Positions 33,600 through 44,012 of a stretch of 64,000 nt of DNA are shown piece after piece. Under the pieces are notes generated by a model, which searched no databases, was not told where the DNA came from, and saw nothing but the letters and a program-made list of their open reading frames with translations. Origin of the DNA: Anaeramoeba flamelloides (lineage: Eukaryota > Metamonada > Anaeramoebidae); NCBI GenBank assembly GCA_027625915.1, contig JANTQA010000047.1:18600001-18664000 (forward strand), read 5' to 3'. Every line of letters begins with the position of its first letter. Positions within the stretch are counted from its first letter, which is position 1. The translations under genes were made by a program, and so were the position numbers.

Positions 33600-34764
33600 G
33601 AAATACCTTTTTTCAATTTTTAGAACTAGATCATTTTTTCTTAGTTACTCAAATTTTTTACTTTTTGCTTTTCTTTCTTTTTTTTGTCAATTTTTTTTCT
33701 TTTTTATTTTTATAAAAAATTAAATTTGAAAAAAAAAATCTTTTAGAACTCCAAATTAACTTTAAGAACATTGTTGTATTTTAATTTCTTTAGAATTAAA
33801 GCATAATATAAAACAAATTTTATTGTCAATATTTTAATTTTTTGAAGAAATTGGGAAATTTTACACGAGACCTTCGAATGAAAGTCCCCAAAATTTTTTT
33901 TAGTATTATCTATTTTTCAAAAAATTCAATTCTGTTCATGTATTTCTTTTAAGAATATCAACTCTAATCAGAATTTTATTATTTCTTTTATTCCCAAACC
34001 ATCACTTACTTGGTCTTGGAATGTAATCTAAGAAAAAAAAATTAACATTTTTGGTAAAGTGTGTAATTAAAATTCACTTTTTATATTTATTGCCTTTCAA
34101 AGTAATTCCAAAGGGTCAAAATGCAACGAAATAATATTATTTTTGAAAATTTCTAATTGAGATTGACTTTGGTTTTTCTTAAATGTAAGATTTGTTCATA
34201 AAATGATACCTTGATCAAAAATCATTTTACCAATATTTACTATTTAAAAACGAAAACAAATTTTTGAAAGACCCAATTTTTTTGAATGACCCAATTTTTT
34301 TTCAAAATGGCAACAAAATGAAAATTTTTATTTCAAGTTCTAACAATGATTTGTTTCATTATTTGGTTTGAAAGAACACCAAGATCTTTACAAAATCAAT
34401 TTCGAAATGATATTTTTAGAAATTTAATTAAACTTCCTTAATGAGCTTTGGGATAAAATTGTAATTGGGGCTGATATGATTTTTCTAGTATTATTTGCTA
34501 ATTGGCTTTCCCCAATTCTAGAAACAGTATTTCGTTCGGAACATCACATATTCCAACATTAAACCAATATTAAAATAAAAAACAATTTTCTCGATCAAAG
34601 TAACAAAAATTAGTTGCAAAACGGGCTTTAATTTTAACCAAATGTCAAATTAAAGAAAATCCAAAAACTGCAATAAAAATATTGGACAAAAACCCTTGTT
34701 ATTACCAAATGCAAAAACAAAAACAGTAAATATTTGATAAATCAAAGGGGCATGAATAAAACCA
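33600..34764. other. Gene-free DNA
   Basis: The 3' flank of the minus-strand hydrolase. AT-rich, and I see no gene or clear element. The block around 33840-33990 contains AATATCAACTCTAATCAGAA, similar to 36725-36760, hinting at another old repeat. Confidence 0.35.
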
Positions 34765-35814
34765 TTATTTGTTCTTTTTATTGACATATATTATGCTATA
34801 CAAGAAGGGTATTATTGTATTTATTGCTTCTTGTCGATGCTTTTTTGTTCCATTTAAATGGAAGCAAAACACTCTCTTTTCAAAATGCGTGTGCCTGATT
34901 TTGACATTGTTTTGCTTTAGTTTCTTTTTAAACATCAAGTGTTCGTCTTGTAAAGGGTCACGGCCTGATGTTAAAAGTAGTGTTTGTGGAAAGTGCAAAA
35001 AATTTTCAGATTTCAGGGGACAAACCTGAGGAGACCAAAGTAAAGATGGGTCTGAGTTCAAATATTTTGTTTCGCACCAACGGATGATTGGTTCTGTTAT
35101 AAAGTACTGGTTGCGGGGCTCAAACCTTGATTTGACAAGAGGCCTCACAAACAGCCAAGGTGCAACAAGAATCAAGCCAAGAATTGAATCACAGATCTTT
35201 TGTTGTTTTAATAAAGGAAGGCAAGCAATTGCAAGATTGCCGCCCGCTCCTGATCCACATAGGACAATCTTTTGAAAGTCGATTTGATCCTGAAGGCCAA
35301 CTAATGGGAACTCTTCAGAAATTAATAGCCATTTGATACACCTAACGCAGTCCCCAATTTGAACAGGGAATTCATGTTTTGGGCTCAAGCTGTAATCAAC
35401 CGAAGCAATGATTAGTGATGGGAATTGTTCTACAAGCTCAGAGAGAAATGTAAGATCCCTTTTGTCGCCCGAAGATCCCATACAAAAGCCTCCACCATGA
35501 ATATAGATCATGAGTGATCTTTTTTCCTTGCCATCCAATTCTTTGCCAAGAACCCTACAAGAACAATTCTTGTTTTCATACACCGCTGTGTAATGCTGAC
35601 AAAAAAAGCCTTTCATTTTGATTGCCTTTGTCTGCTTTTTCGTTGGTGGTGGCTTTTCCTTTAAATAACTACTATTGTCCATACCAGATAATTCACATTT
35701 CAAAAGAAAAAGACTACTTTTAATTTTGGTTACAGGATCAATTTGATAGTCCCTCAAAAAATAGTAACTCAGATAAACTAAAAGGACTATGAAAAGTATT
35801 GTCAAAAAGCCCAT
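34765..35814 (-). CDS. Membrane-anchored alpha/beta hydrolase, HSL-like, nucleophile absent
   Basis: 349 aa from the ATG at 35814. An N-terminal hydrophobic segment (residues 2-20) predicts a signal anchor, as in arylacetamide deacetylase-type ER enzymes. HGGGF at 106-110 is the oxyanion-hole motif of the hormone-sensitive-lipase family. VDYSLSPKHEFP follows, as in that family. The nucleophile elbow, normally GDSAGG, reads GSGAGG (187-192), so the serine position is Gly (codon GGA). A Ser lies one residue earlier. The acidic residue (GRDPLQDE, Asp286) and the His (FCFH, His319) remain. Family members hydrolyse acyl esters; this one may be a pseudoenzyme or a derived variant. The frame is intact and ends TAA. 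Substrate unknown. Confidence 0.85.
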   Translation of the reverse strand: MGFLTILFIVLLVYLSYYFLRDYQIDPVTKIKSSLFLLKCELSGMDNSSYLKEKPPPTKKQTKAIKMKGFFCQHYTAVYENKNCSCRVLGKELDGKEKRSLMIYIHGGGFCMGSSGDKRDLTFLSELVEQFPSLIIASVDYSLSPKHEFPVQIGDCVRCIKWLLISEEFPLVGLQDQIDFQKIVLCGSGAGGNLAIACLPLLKQQKICDSILGLILVAPWLFVRPLVKSRFEPRNQYFITEPIIRWCETKYLNSDPSLLWSPQVCPLKSENFLHFPQTLLLTSGRDPLQDEHLMFKKKLKQNNVKIRHTHFEKRVFCFHLNGTKKHRQEAINTIIPFLYSIIYVNKKNK

Positions 35815-36084
35815 TCACAAATGTGTTTTGTTAAAAAATGAAAAATTTTCAGATGGATTAGATTTAAGGGTGTTAGTTGTTGTGAAATTTGTTTGATCTA
35901 TTGCATTTTTAAGTATCCATTTTGATAATCTTTATTCAAAAAAGATTTAATTCAATAACTTTCCAAATAATTTTTATTTGTGATCATCCAGAAGAGCATT
36001 TTTCTTTAATTGAATATTATTTGAACGTTTTGTATTGAATGCAGTAGTACTTTCTTCAAGTAACACGGAGCCTATTGATATTTG

Positions 36085-36565
36085 TACTGTAGTCAAAATA
36101 AAGCGTGCAAAAAAATATAATTCGCGTTTCAAAATAAAAAGCGTGTTTTTTTGTTATAGAAGACCAATACATTAACCAATCAAAGAAACCAATAATAAAC
36201 CATAAAAAAATATGGTATTGGTTTCTTAAAGTTCTATTATTTAAAAAGAAATTCTAAAAATGAAGGATCAAATTGCAAAATTTATCTCAAAAAATAGAGT
36301 AAATTTTTCAGAAAATTTTAATCATAAAAAAAACAAAAAAATTCAAAAAAATTGAGAATATTATGGAAAATTTTCAACTATTTACTTGAATAATTCAAAT
36401 TTTACAGAAAATTACCAGACCTTTACTTTCAAAATTAATTTGAACTTAGGTATACTATTTGTTAGTGGATTGGATGTTGCCTTGGTACAAGAATAAAAAA
36501 AAGCACGGATAATATATAGAAACACGGATTATAGTCGTTGTGTACGCTTTATTTTGATCACTGTA
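36085..36565. mobile_element. Family G element, TA-flanked, 477 bp
   Basis: Left end TA|CTGTAGTCAAAATAAAGCGT, right end ACGCTTTATTTTGATCACTG|TA: inverted ends sharing CAAAATAAAGCGT and, further in, a TATAATnCGnGTTTC block on both sides. CAGT/CTGT tips with TA outside suggest Tc1/mariner ancestry. A second internal hairpin pairs GAAACCAATAATAAACCAT with ATGGTATTGGTTTC (about 36185-36230). No ORF. This is the only copy seen in the window. Confidence 0.75.
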
Positions 36566-37599
36566 GATAGAAAGGGAAAAATTTTTCTGTTCATTTTCCT
36601 TATTTACCTTTAATAAATAGGATTTTCAAAGAAGTGAGTTGTAATTTTTATTCTCGATTTGAAAAGTGAAAATCAAAATGAAAGTGAAATTTATTTTTGA
36701 TTTTATCAGGAATGCTTTATGATTATCAACTCTAACTCGAAGTTTATTATTTCTCGTATCTCTAAACAATCTTATGTCGGTTGATTCTTAAAATAAAAAT
36801 GTATTTTTTATTTTAGGGTGTCCCCTCTTTTAGATAAAGAGCTTATATTCACAATTTATTGATCAATTTAAAATAATAATAGAAATACCTGAACAAACCA
36901 TCACTTTCAAAAAAAAAAACCATATTAAAAAAAATTCTTGAGCAACTTACCTTGGAATATATGTGGTAAAAATTATCAATTTCTTTGTAAAGTTAAAATT
37001 CTTTAGAATTGGATATTTTTTACTTTTAAATGTATGAATTTTAAAAGAAATGGCAAAGTCCTACATTTATTAATGTTAATTTGGAGTTTTAAAAGATATT
37101 TTTTTTTTCAAATTTACTTATTTAACAGAAAAAAAAGAAAAGAAAAAAATGAAAAGAAAAAAAAAAGTAAAAATCAAAAAACAAAATTAAAAAAAAATTT
37201 TATAAAATCAGAAAAAATGATTTTGATGTAAAAATTGAAAATTTTATTTTGTAAAGAAAAATGATTTAAACTCATAGAATATGTTCTATTTCTTCAATAA
37301 GATCGGCGTCTTTGACTGAAAAAAAGTTTAGTTAATCCAGTGAACCAAAAAAAAACAAATTATCCCCAAAAATAATATTTTTTTTACCTCTGATTAGAAT
37401 AACTTTTCCATTTTCATTCATTTTTAAAAATTAATTTATCAATAACTCATTTTTTCAAAGAATATATAAAATATATTATTCAGGGTTTAAATTCATTTAT
37501 GATATCTAAAATTTTAAGGGAATTATACGAAAAGGTAATTGATATTCAATATTTTTTTTAAAAAGGAAATCTATGATAATTATAGCATTGAAAAAAAAA
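36566..37599. other. Gene-free DNA
   Basis: No supported gene. It holds family C-like scraps: AAGTGAAAATCAAAATGAAAG near 36665, and CTTTGACTGAAAAAAAGTTTA near 37310, which looks like a lone family C right tip. The palindrome-related block is at 37263-37300. The Lys-rich frame at 37034-37231 is A-run noise. Confidence 0.4.
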
Positions 37600-38072
37600 C
37601 ATGATAAAACTTTTAATTATTAATATTAGTATAATTATTTTGATATTGCTTAATAATTTCTTTTATTTGGAAAACCAATCCTTTTTATAACTAATCAATT
37701 TTTTTATGAACTTAGTAATTTACCGACAGAAAGTTCATTAAAGAGGGGGTGTCTATAGAATACTTATATATATATATATATATATATATTTATTTATTTG
37801 AAATCTAACTAGATAAACTTATTTTATAAAAAGTATCTTATTTTATAGATATTTACTATGAATTTGGAAAATGGCTTTTTTTTTATTCTTATTTTTTGAT
37901 TGATTGGATAGCTGATTTGAATAGGTGTGATTTAATTTATCATCATTCTAATATGTGATAAATTATTATTTTAAAAATTTTGATTCTTAAATGATGAAAA
38001 TTATTAAATAATTACATAACAATTTTCCAAATATCAAAATTAAAAATCCTATAAGGGGTTATTTTCATGTCA
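37600..38072. mobile_element. Family F element, old copy F2
   Basis: Matches F1 (14505-14969) in order: ACATGATAAAACTTTTAATT at the left; AGAAAGTTCATTAAAG, GTCTATAGAATAC and TTTACTATGAATTTGGAAAA inside; TTATTTTCATGTCAGG at the right. The inverted ends have drifted more than in F1, and a (TA)n run has grown inside at 37765-37789. Confidence 0.65.
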
Positions 38073-38493
38073 GGTATTTTTTTAATACTAAACTTTGAAA
38101 TTTCAGTGAAAAAATCATTTAGTACTTTTCATTGATAATCTGAGGTGGTGGGGATTTTTTTGAGGGTTTTTTTCATTGAAATAAAGGTTTCAAGGTAATT
38201 TAAAAGAAATTTTACAGTAGTTCCAAGGCTTCCAGGAAAAAATTTCAATATCAATTTTTCAAGTTAGTATAGAGTTTTTAAAAAGTTGAATATAGGTATA
38301 ATAAAACAAATATTAAAAAAAAATCATAAATAAGTTAATATTCAAGAATTTTTATCCGATATTCAAAAAATCACATTTTCTGAAACCATAATGACTTTAA
38401 ACAAAGGAAATTCGTTTTGAAAACACCTAAATTTTACATTTAAAAAATTGAATTTTTTTTTGATCATTTCAGAAGATTTATTTTTCATCGAGG

Positions 38494-38527
<34 letters not shown>

Positions 38528-40001
38528 TTATCAAAATAAACTTTCTAATTCTTTTTTTGAACCCTTTGAAAATCTATATCAACATCAAAATTTGAAATCG
38601 AAAAATTTTCACAATAAACTTGGAACAATTGTATAGAAATTTACGAAGGGAAATTTTTTTATGAAAGTGATTGGAATTGTGAGATAATCCAATTCAAAAT
38701 AATTGATTTTATAAATCTTTGCTCTTGTGTGTTGTGGTTTTAGCATAAAAAAGATACAAAAGTTTTTGATTTTTAAAGGAGATCCAATTTCAATTGATAA
38801 TCTTTTTTCAATTCTAAAATATAATTTTCATTTGGGATTCTTTGTTCACCCAATATATCTCAGTCTATTCATCGTTTACAAATGTGGGTTAAACAAATAA
38901 ACAGATTCTATAAATTCCTTACTATTTTGGGTGATATCTTCTTTTGAAAAAAAAAAAGGAAAAAGGAAAATGAAGTGACAATTTTTTCATTTATTATTCA
39001 AAAACTGTTTACCAAAAATAATTTAAAATAGAGTTACAATCGATTCAAATATATTCATGACTAAATTCCCATTTTTATACTCGTGTTTTCTTAAATAACC
39101 ATTTCATTCATAAATTACCTGCTTACCTTATTTCATTGTTTATTAGGAATTAGATTTCATAGAATTAAAGCACAACTTCATTTAATAATGGTTAAAGATC
39201 TCAAAATTATCTGCAATAAGTTTTTATTTGTTTATTTACACTTGAACGAAACACTAATATGGTTCATTAGAATTTGATGCATCAACACATGTATGTATTC
39301 TTTAACAAAAATAATATCCAGACATAAACAAAAAAAAGAAACTGGTTTCTTAAGAATTCAATTAAAAAGTATGTTATTCAAAGACACTTCTCTTTGATTT
39401 GTAAAAAATTTCTAAGACACGTTCAAAAAGCAAAAAGTAAAAAGGAAAAAGAAAAAAAAATAAAAAAAAAAGGAAAAAAGACCAAAAAGCAAGAAATGGG
39501 AGGTGATCATTAATTGGACATGTCGACACATATTGTTCGGAAGAGGTGTCAAGTCATTCTATAATCATTTCACCAACATTTAGAATTTCTTAAAAAAGAA
39601 AAGAAAAAAAAAACAAAAAAAAAAAAAAAAAAGAAAGAAAGAAAATTTTTTGAATGAACTTTTAAAAAGCAAAATGAAAAAAAATGAAAAGTTTGTTTTC
39701 AGTAATGATCTGTAATTTGAAAATGGTAAAAAAAAAATTTACAAATTACGTACATATTCCAATTTTAGCCTCAACAATTTTTTGTGACGAATCTGAAATA
39801 CTGATATTTTTTGAATAAATCTGAAAAAATTTTTGATTTTCACTTCTTTTCAATTACATTTCCATTTTATCAAAGAAACATCATAATTACCCTCTACTTT
39901 ATTGGAAAAAGAAAACGGAAAATAAAGTAAAATTTTTACCTATTTAGAACGCGAATAACGGTCTATAAATTTCAATAAAAAGTAACTAAAATAAATATAT
40001 T
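38073..40001. other. Gene-free AT-rich DNA
   Basis: No gene seen. (TA)n at 38496-38525; A/G-rich runs at 39440-39480 and 39590-39645. A family C-like scrap near 38940-39000 has AAAATGAAGTGACAATTTTT followed by TCATTTATTATTC. Confidence 0.4.
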
Positions 40002-40125
40002 TAAGGGATTATCTTTTACCAAGGAGAAGTCTAAAAGCAAATTGTGTTGTTATTGAATGTAAATTGTATCAGTAGCCATTTGTTCAAATGTCTCTCAAAA
40101 TTCTCTTAGTAATATCATTCTTAAA
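40002..40125 (+). repeat. Solo family A left end
   Basis: TTAAGGGATTATCTTTTACC, then AAGGAGAAG, GTGTTGTTATTG and TCAAATGTCTCTC. This is about 120 bp of the family A inverted end without its partner. It lies 270 bp before a full family A copy in the same orientation. The sequence between (40126-40395) includes a short open frame that I do not recognise. Confidence 0.7.
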
Positions 40126-40395
40126 AAGTTGGTACTCAATTTGAGGTTGTTTCTTTTTCTTTTTTTTTGTTTATTGTTTGCAGTCACTTTATACAATTTA
40201 AAAACAACTTTTGAAAGTACAGATCCAAAATATGTTTATTATTCTATCTTCAAAAGTGAACAACCGAAAAAGGCAAATAAAAGTGTTTCAAAAAAACAAT
40301 TCAAAATATCACTTTTGTTGTCATATTTTTCAAATGAAAAAAAGAAAAGAGTAAAAATTATTTATCTATTTTTAATTTTGATAACCACCAAAAAC

Positions 40396-41136
40396 TTAAG
40401 GGATTAACATCAACCAGAGAATAATTCTAAGATAAAAGTATGTTGTTATTGGTTATAAATCACATTACAGTACCATGGTTTAAATGTCTCGAAAAAAATG
40501 ATTAGTCAAGTATTAATATTTGTTGATCTCATCAATTAAAAATGATCCATCGGATTAGTAAAAAACCCAACAATTTCGAAATAAATCCACATTTTACCAC
40601 AAATTTAAAGATTCAATTATCAATATTCAGACTCCAAAGTTGTGAAATATCTTACTTAAATTTGTCGTGAAATGTACGTTAATAGTTAAAAAATTTCTAA
40701 TTAAGGAATAGATTTTTTTGACAAATTATTTCTCAAATATTGGAAATATATTGATGTAATAATTAACTTTTATTAAAAATAAAAACAAAATTATCAAATG
40801 TTTGGGTTTTTATGTTTATGATTCTTGAGTTAATCTTTGAAATTAAAAAATTTATAAAAATATTTTCTTTTAAAAGTCATAAATATGAATTATTGAATAC
40901 TGGAAAAAATGTATTATTTTGAGTTTCTATTTTTAGATATGTCAAATAAATTAAAAAAAATTTCAAATATGACAATTTTTAATTTTGATCAATGGTAAAA
41001 AAAGCAATGAAATATTTTACAAAATATTTATAAGTTTTTTTTGAGTTATTTGAGCCTTGTCGCATTAATATCATTTATGCACAATTACAACATATGTTGA
41101 TTATATTCAAATCTATGGTGACAGCTAACCTTTTAA
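40396..41136 (+). mobile_element. Family A MITE, copy A3
   Basis: A ~741-bp copy of the element at 3100-3852 in the same orientation. It starts TTAAGGGATTAACATCAACC and ends GTGACAGCTAACCTTTTAA. Middle blocks TTTGTTGATCTCATCAATTA and CAATTATCAATATTCAGACT are nearly unchanged from A1. No coding capacity. Confidence 0.85.
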
Positions 41137-42079
41137 ACTTTATAATCCTGGATATTTGAAAGAAGAGATTTATGAGTTAGGCGCAGTGAAGTGTTATTTT
41201 TTTCTTAATTGATCGATTCTCGACTTGATATAAATTTTAATACTGCTTCGAAAATGCAATTTTTGGAAATCAATTTATTTTTTTATTTTATAAGAAATCT
41301 GAATTGGAGAGTAAAAGCCAATAAGACTGGTGGATATTTATTAATAAATTGAGATTTTTTTACCAAAATTCAAAGCGAAGGGTGCATGATTAATTGGTAG
41401 TTAGGTATTAAGAGAAATTTTGATTTTTGGGCGATAAATTGATATTTTTATTGCCCTTTTATTCAATTACATAAATGAATAAAATAAATTTTTTATAGTT
41501 TCAAATCCAACAAAACAAATAAAATATTACAATTGACAAGACAAAAATCAATTATATTTTCTTTATAACTTGTCTACCAGCCTATTTGTCTTTTACCCTT
41601 CAATTATATTTCCTCTTACAAAAGAATTATATTGTCAAAAATTGCTTTTTTGAACCACTATTAATATTTATTTCAAGTTGAGACTCAATCAACCAAGAAC
41701 CAATTTATTATGTCACCAAACATAATGCACAAGATAATTTTTTTTTTCACAATTTCGGGGATTGTAAGCCTTAAGGTTTAACTGTCTTCCAATATGTTGC
41801 TATTGGTGGAAAAATATTTTTTTTCTAGATGATTCAAATATCACTAATAATGTAAAGTTTAACCTCATTGGTATAAAGAATCAGTGTAATTCTTTGAAAA
41901 AAAAAATTCAAAGAATTTTCAGTAATAATTTCCCATCTAAAAGAACTTTTGAGGTAGAGTTATCAATATTCATATATATCTTTTGAATAATAGCTATTCT
42001 TAGATTCCACTTAGAATGGCTATTGTAAAAATACAATTATTTATTTATTTATTTTATTTATTTTCAAAGAGAGAAAATT
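41137..42079. other. Gene-free DNA
   Basis: No supported gene or bounded repeat. AAAAAAAAATTCAAAGAATTT at about 41900 forms a short palindrome. Confidence 0.35.
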
Positions 42080-42740
42080 TCTTTTCTCCTTTATGCCTTT
42101 AAGATTTCTTGGGTTTTCTGTTTATTTTGAAAATAGATAGATTTTCGTTAGGTTTTTTTACTTTAGAAATAAAATGAAAATTTTAATAAATTTTCGGTTT
42201 ATTTCTAAAGTAAAAAAACCTAGAACAGTTCACAAATAAAATAGAAAACCTCAAGAAACTCCCCGTTTGGTTTTTTTTTAATTTTAGAAATGAAAATAAA
42301 ATTTCATAAATTTTCTTTTCATTTCGAAAAATTAAAAAAAACCTAGGCACTCGAAGGCACTCACCGAATTTCTAAACTTTTTTTTTAGAAATTTTGTTAA
42401 AGAATCATAAATTTTATTATCAATTATTAATGATAATATACATGATGAATTCTTTTTATTAATAATACCTTTGATATTATTAATTTTTTTAGTTTTCTTA
42501 AATATTAATTTTTTAAAATTCAGATATCCAGATTTTTCGATTTTTTTCATCATTCCGACCTTGTTAGGTTTTCCTAAATTGGAAAGAATTGCGTAAAATC
42601 AAAGAATTTGCAAAATTCTTTTGAATTCTGGAAAACCTAACGAAAGTGTACTATGTTTTTTTTAATTTTTGTAATAAATAGAAAATTTTGTTAAATTTTC
42701 AATTTATTCCAAAAAGTAAAAATAAACTAAGGGGAAATCA
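42080..42740. repeat. Family D fold-back, copy D3
   Basis: A perfect hairpin lies at about 42149-42222: AGGTTTTTTTACTTTAGAAA pairs with TTTCTAAAGTAAAAAAACCT. A second hairpin around 42270-42345 pairs AATTTTAGAAATGAAA with TTTCATTTCGAAAAATT. Then comes CTAGGCACTCGAAGGCACTC, the GC-rich tag of the family, and a third weak palindrome at 42580-42650 (TTCTTTTGAATTCTGGAAAA side). No gene; the 73-codon minus-strand frame here is a product of the repeat. Confidence 0.6.
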
Positions 42741-42769
42741 AAAAAAAAATAATTTTAACAATTCAAAAC

Positions 42770-43080
42770 CTAAATAATTCTTTAATAGTAAAAATAATTG
42801 ATTCTCTATTTGAAATAAATTTGTCAGATTTAAAATACTGTTAAATGATAATAAAATGACTTCTTAACTACCAAGAAAAAAATATTCAAATTTTTTACTA
42901 TCAAATTGAAAAAAAATATTAATATGAAAAATTGGATTATCCAACTTAAATTAAAAAATATCTGGTAAAATAATTTTTGATCAAAGATCTCTTATTAACC
43001 AATAGTGTTTATTAAACAGAGAAGTTATTAAAAAGTGAAAACTTAGCAATTCTTTAATTTTTTTTTGAAAAAAACTTTTT
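42770..43080. repeat. Old dispersed repeat K2
   Basis: Matches 23860-24180 in inverse orientation over blocks such as TTATTAACCAATAGTGTTTA and GAAGTTATTAAAAAGT. The ends are not definable by eye. No coding capacity. Confidence 0.45.
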
Positions 43081-43114
43081 CAATCAAGTGATGGGTTTTG
43101 GCTTTAAACTTTGG

Positions 43115-43820
43115 TAAACTCTGTTTCAGTCAAAGGTGCCCAACGTTTTTTTCAAATATCAATTATTTTATATAATTGACCTTTGAAGAACAAATAAGAA
43201 ATAAAGAGAATAATACACCTCAAAGAAATGTTGATACATGTCTGAAAGAAAACTAATTAATCAATAGCTTTTCTTAAAAATTGAAAAACTCAAATTCTTA
43301 GGGCCCTATTGAGAAAAACAACGATGTTCGTTTTGAACTTCTACTGGTATTTGAATAATAAATATGAAACATTTTTCACTTCATTTTCTACACTTTTCTT
43401 TTATAAATTAAGCCCCCAAACAAAGTTTGTTGGTATTTGTGGTCTCTATTTGAAAAAGGAAATGAAAATGAAGTGAAAATTTTTCACATTTATTAAACAA
43501 ATATCAAGATCAAAGATCGAATTGAATTGCAATAGAAATCAATAGATTTCTCAACAATCTTTACATGGTTTTAATGACATTAGAATAACACATTTTTACC
43601 AAGTGACTATTGATCTTGCAATAAAAAATTTTTTTTCAAATGAATTAGGTTTTTAAAAAAAACACAAAAAAAAAAAACAAAAATGATTAGAAATGTGAAA
43701 AAATGATTTTAATTTTGAAAATTTCCAAAATAAAATTTTTCTTCCAATATCTATGCAAACCCTTTAAACACGTGTATTATACCAATTACAACTGGGCCCC
43801 TTTGACTGAAAAATAGTTTA
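43115..43820 (+). mobile_element. Family C element, fresh copy C2 (706 bp)
   Basis: Nearly identical to C1 (32394-33099) from TAAACTCTGTTTCAGTCAAA to the terminal AAATAGTTTA. The flanks read TTTGG before the left end and TTTTGG after the right, so TTTGG could be a 5-bp target duplication offset by one T. It ends only 192 bp upstream of the AAAS start codon, so it probably forms part of that gene's promoter region. Confidence 0.9.
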
Positions 43821-44012
43821 TTTTGGTTAACTGTCGAGCACATTTTTCAGAGTAACAAAAAATTTCAAGACAATCTGGCAACCTTTAAAGATAAAATTTG
43901 AACAAGAGTTTCTAAAAAGACAACAAACACTCAAGAATAACAAGGGATTAATGAAACAAGAAAAAAAATTGAAAACTTTTCATTTTTTTTTATTTTCTTT
44001 CTTTCTTCAATA

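Noticed and set aside
37034-37231. 65-codon Lys-rich frame
   Set aside because: A-run DNA downstream of a lone repeat tip; no conserved residues, chance frame.
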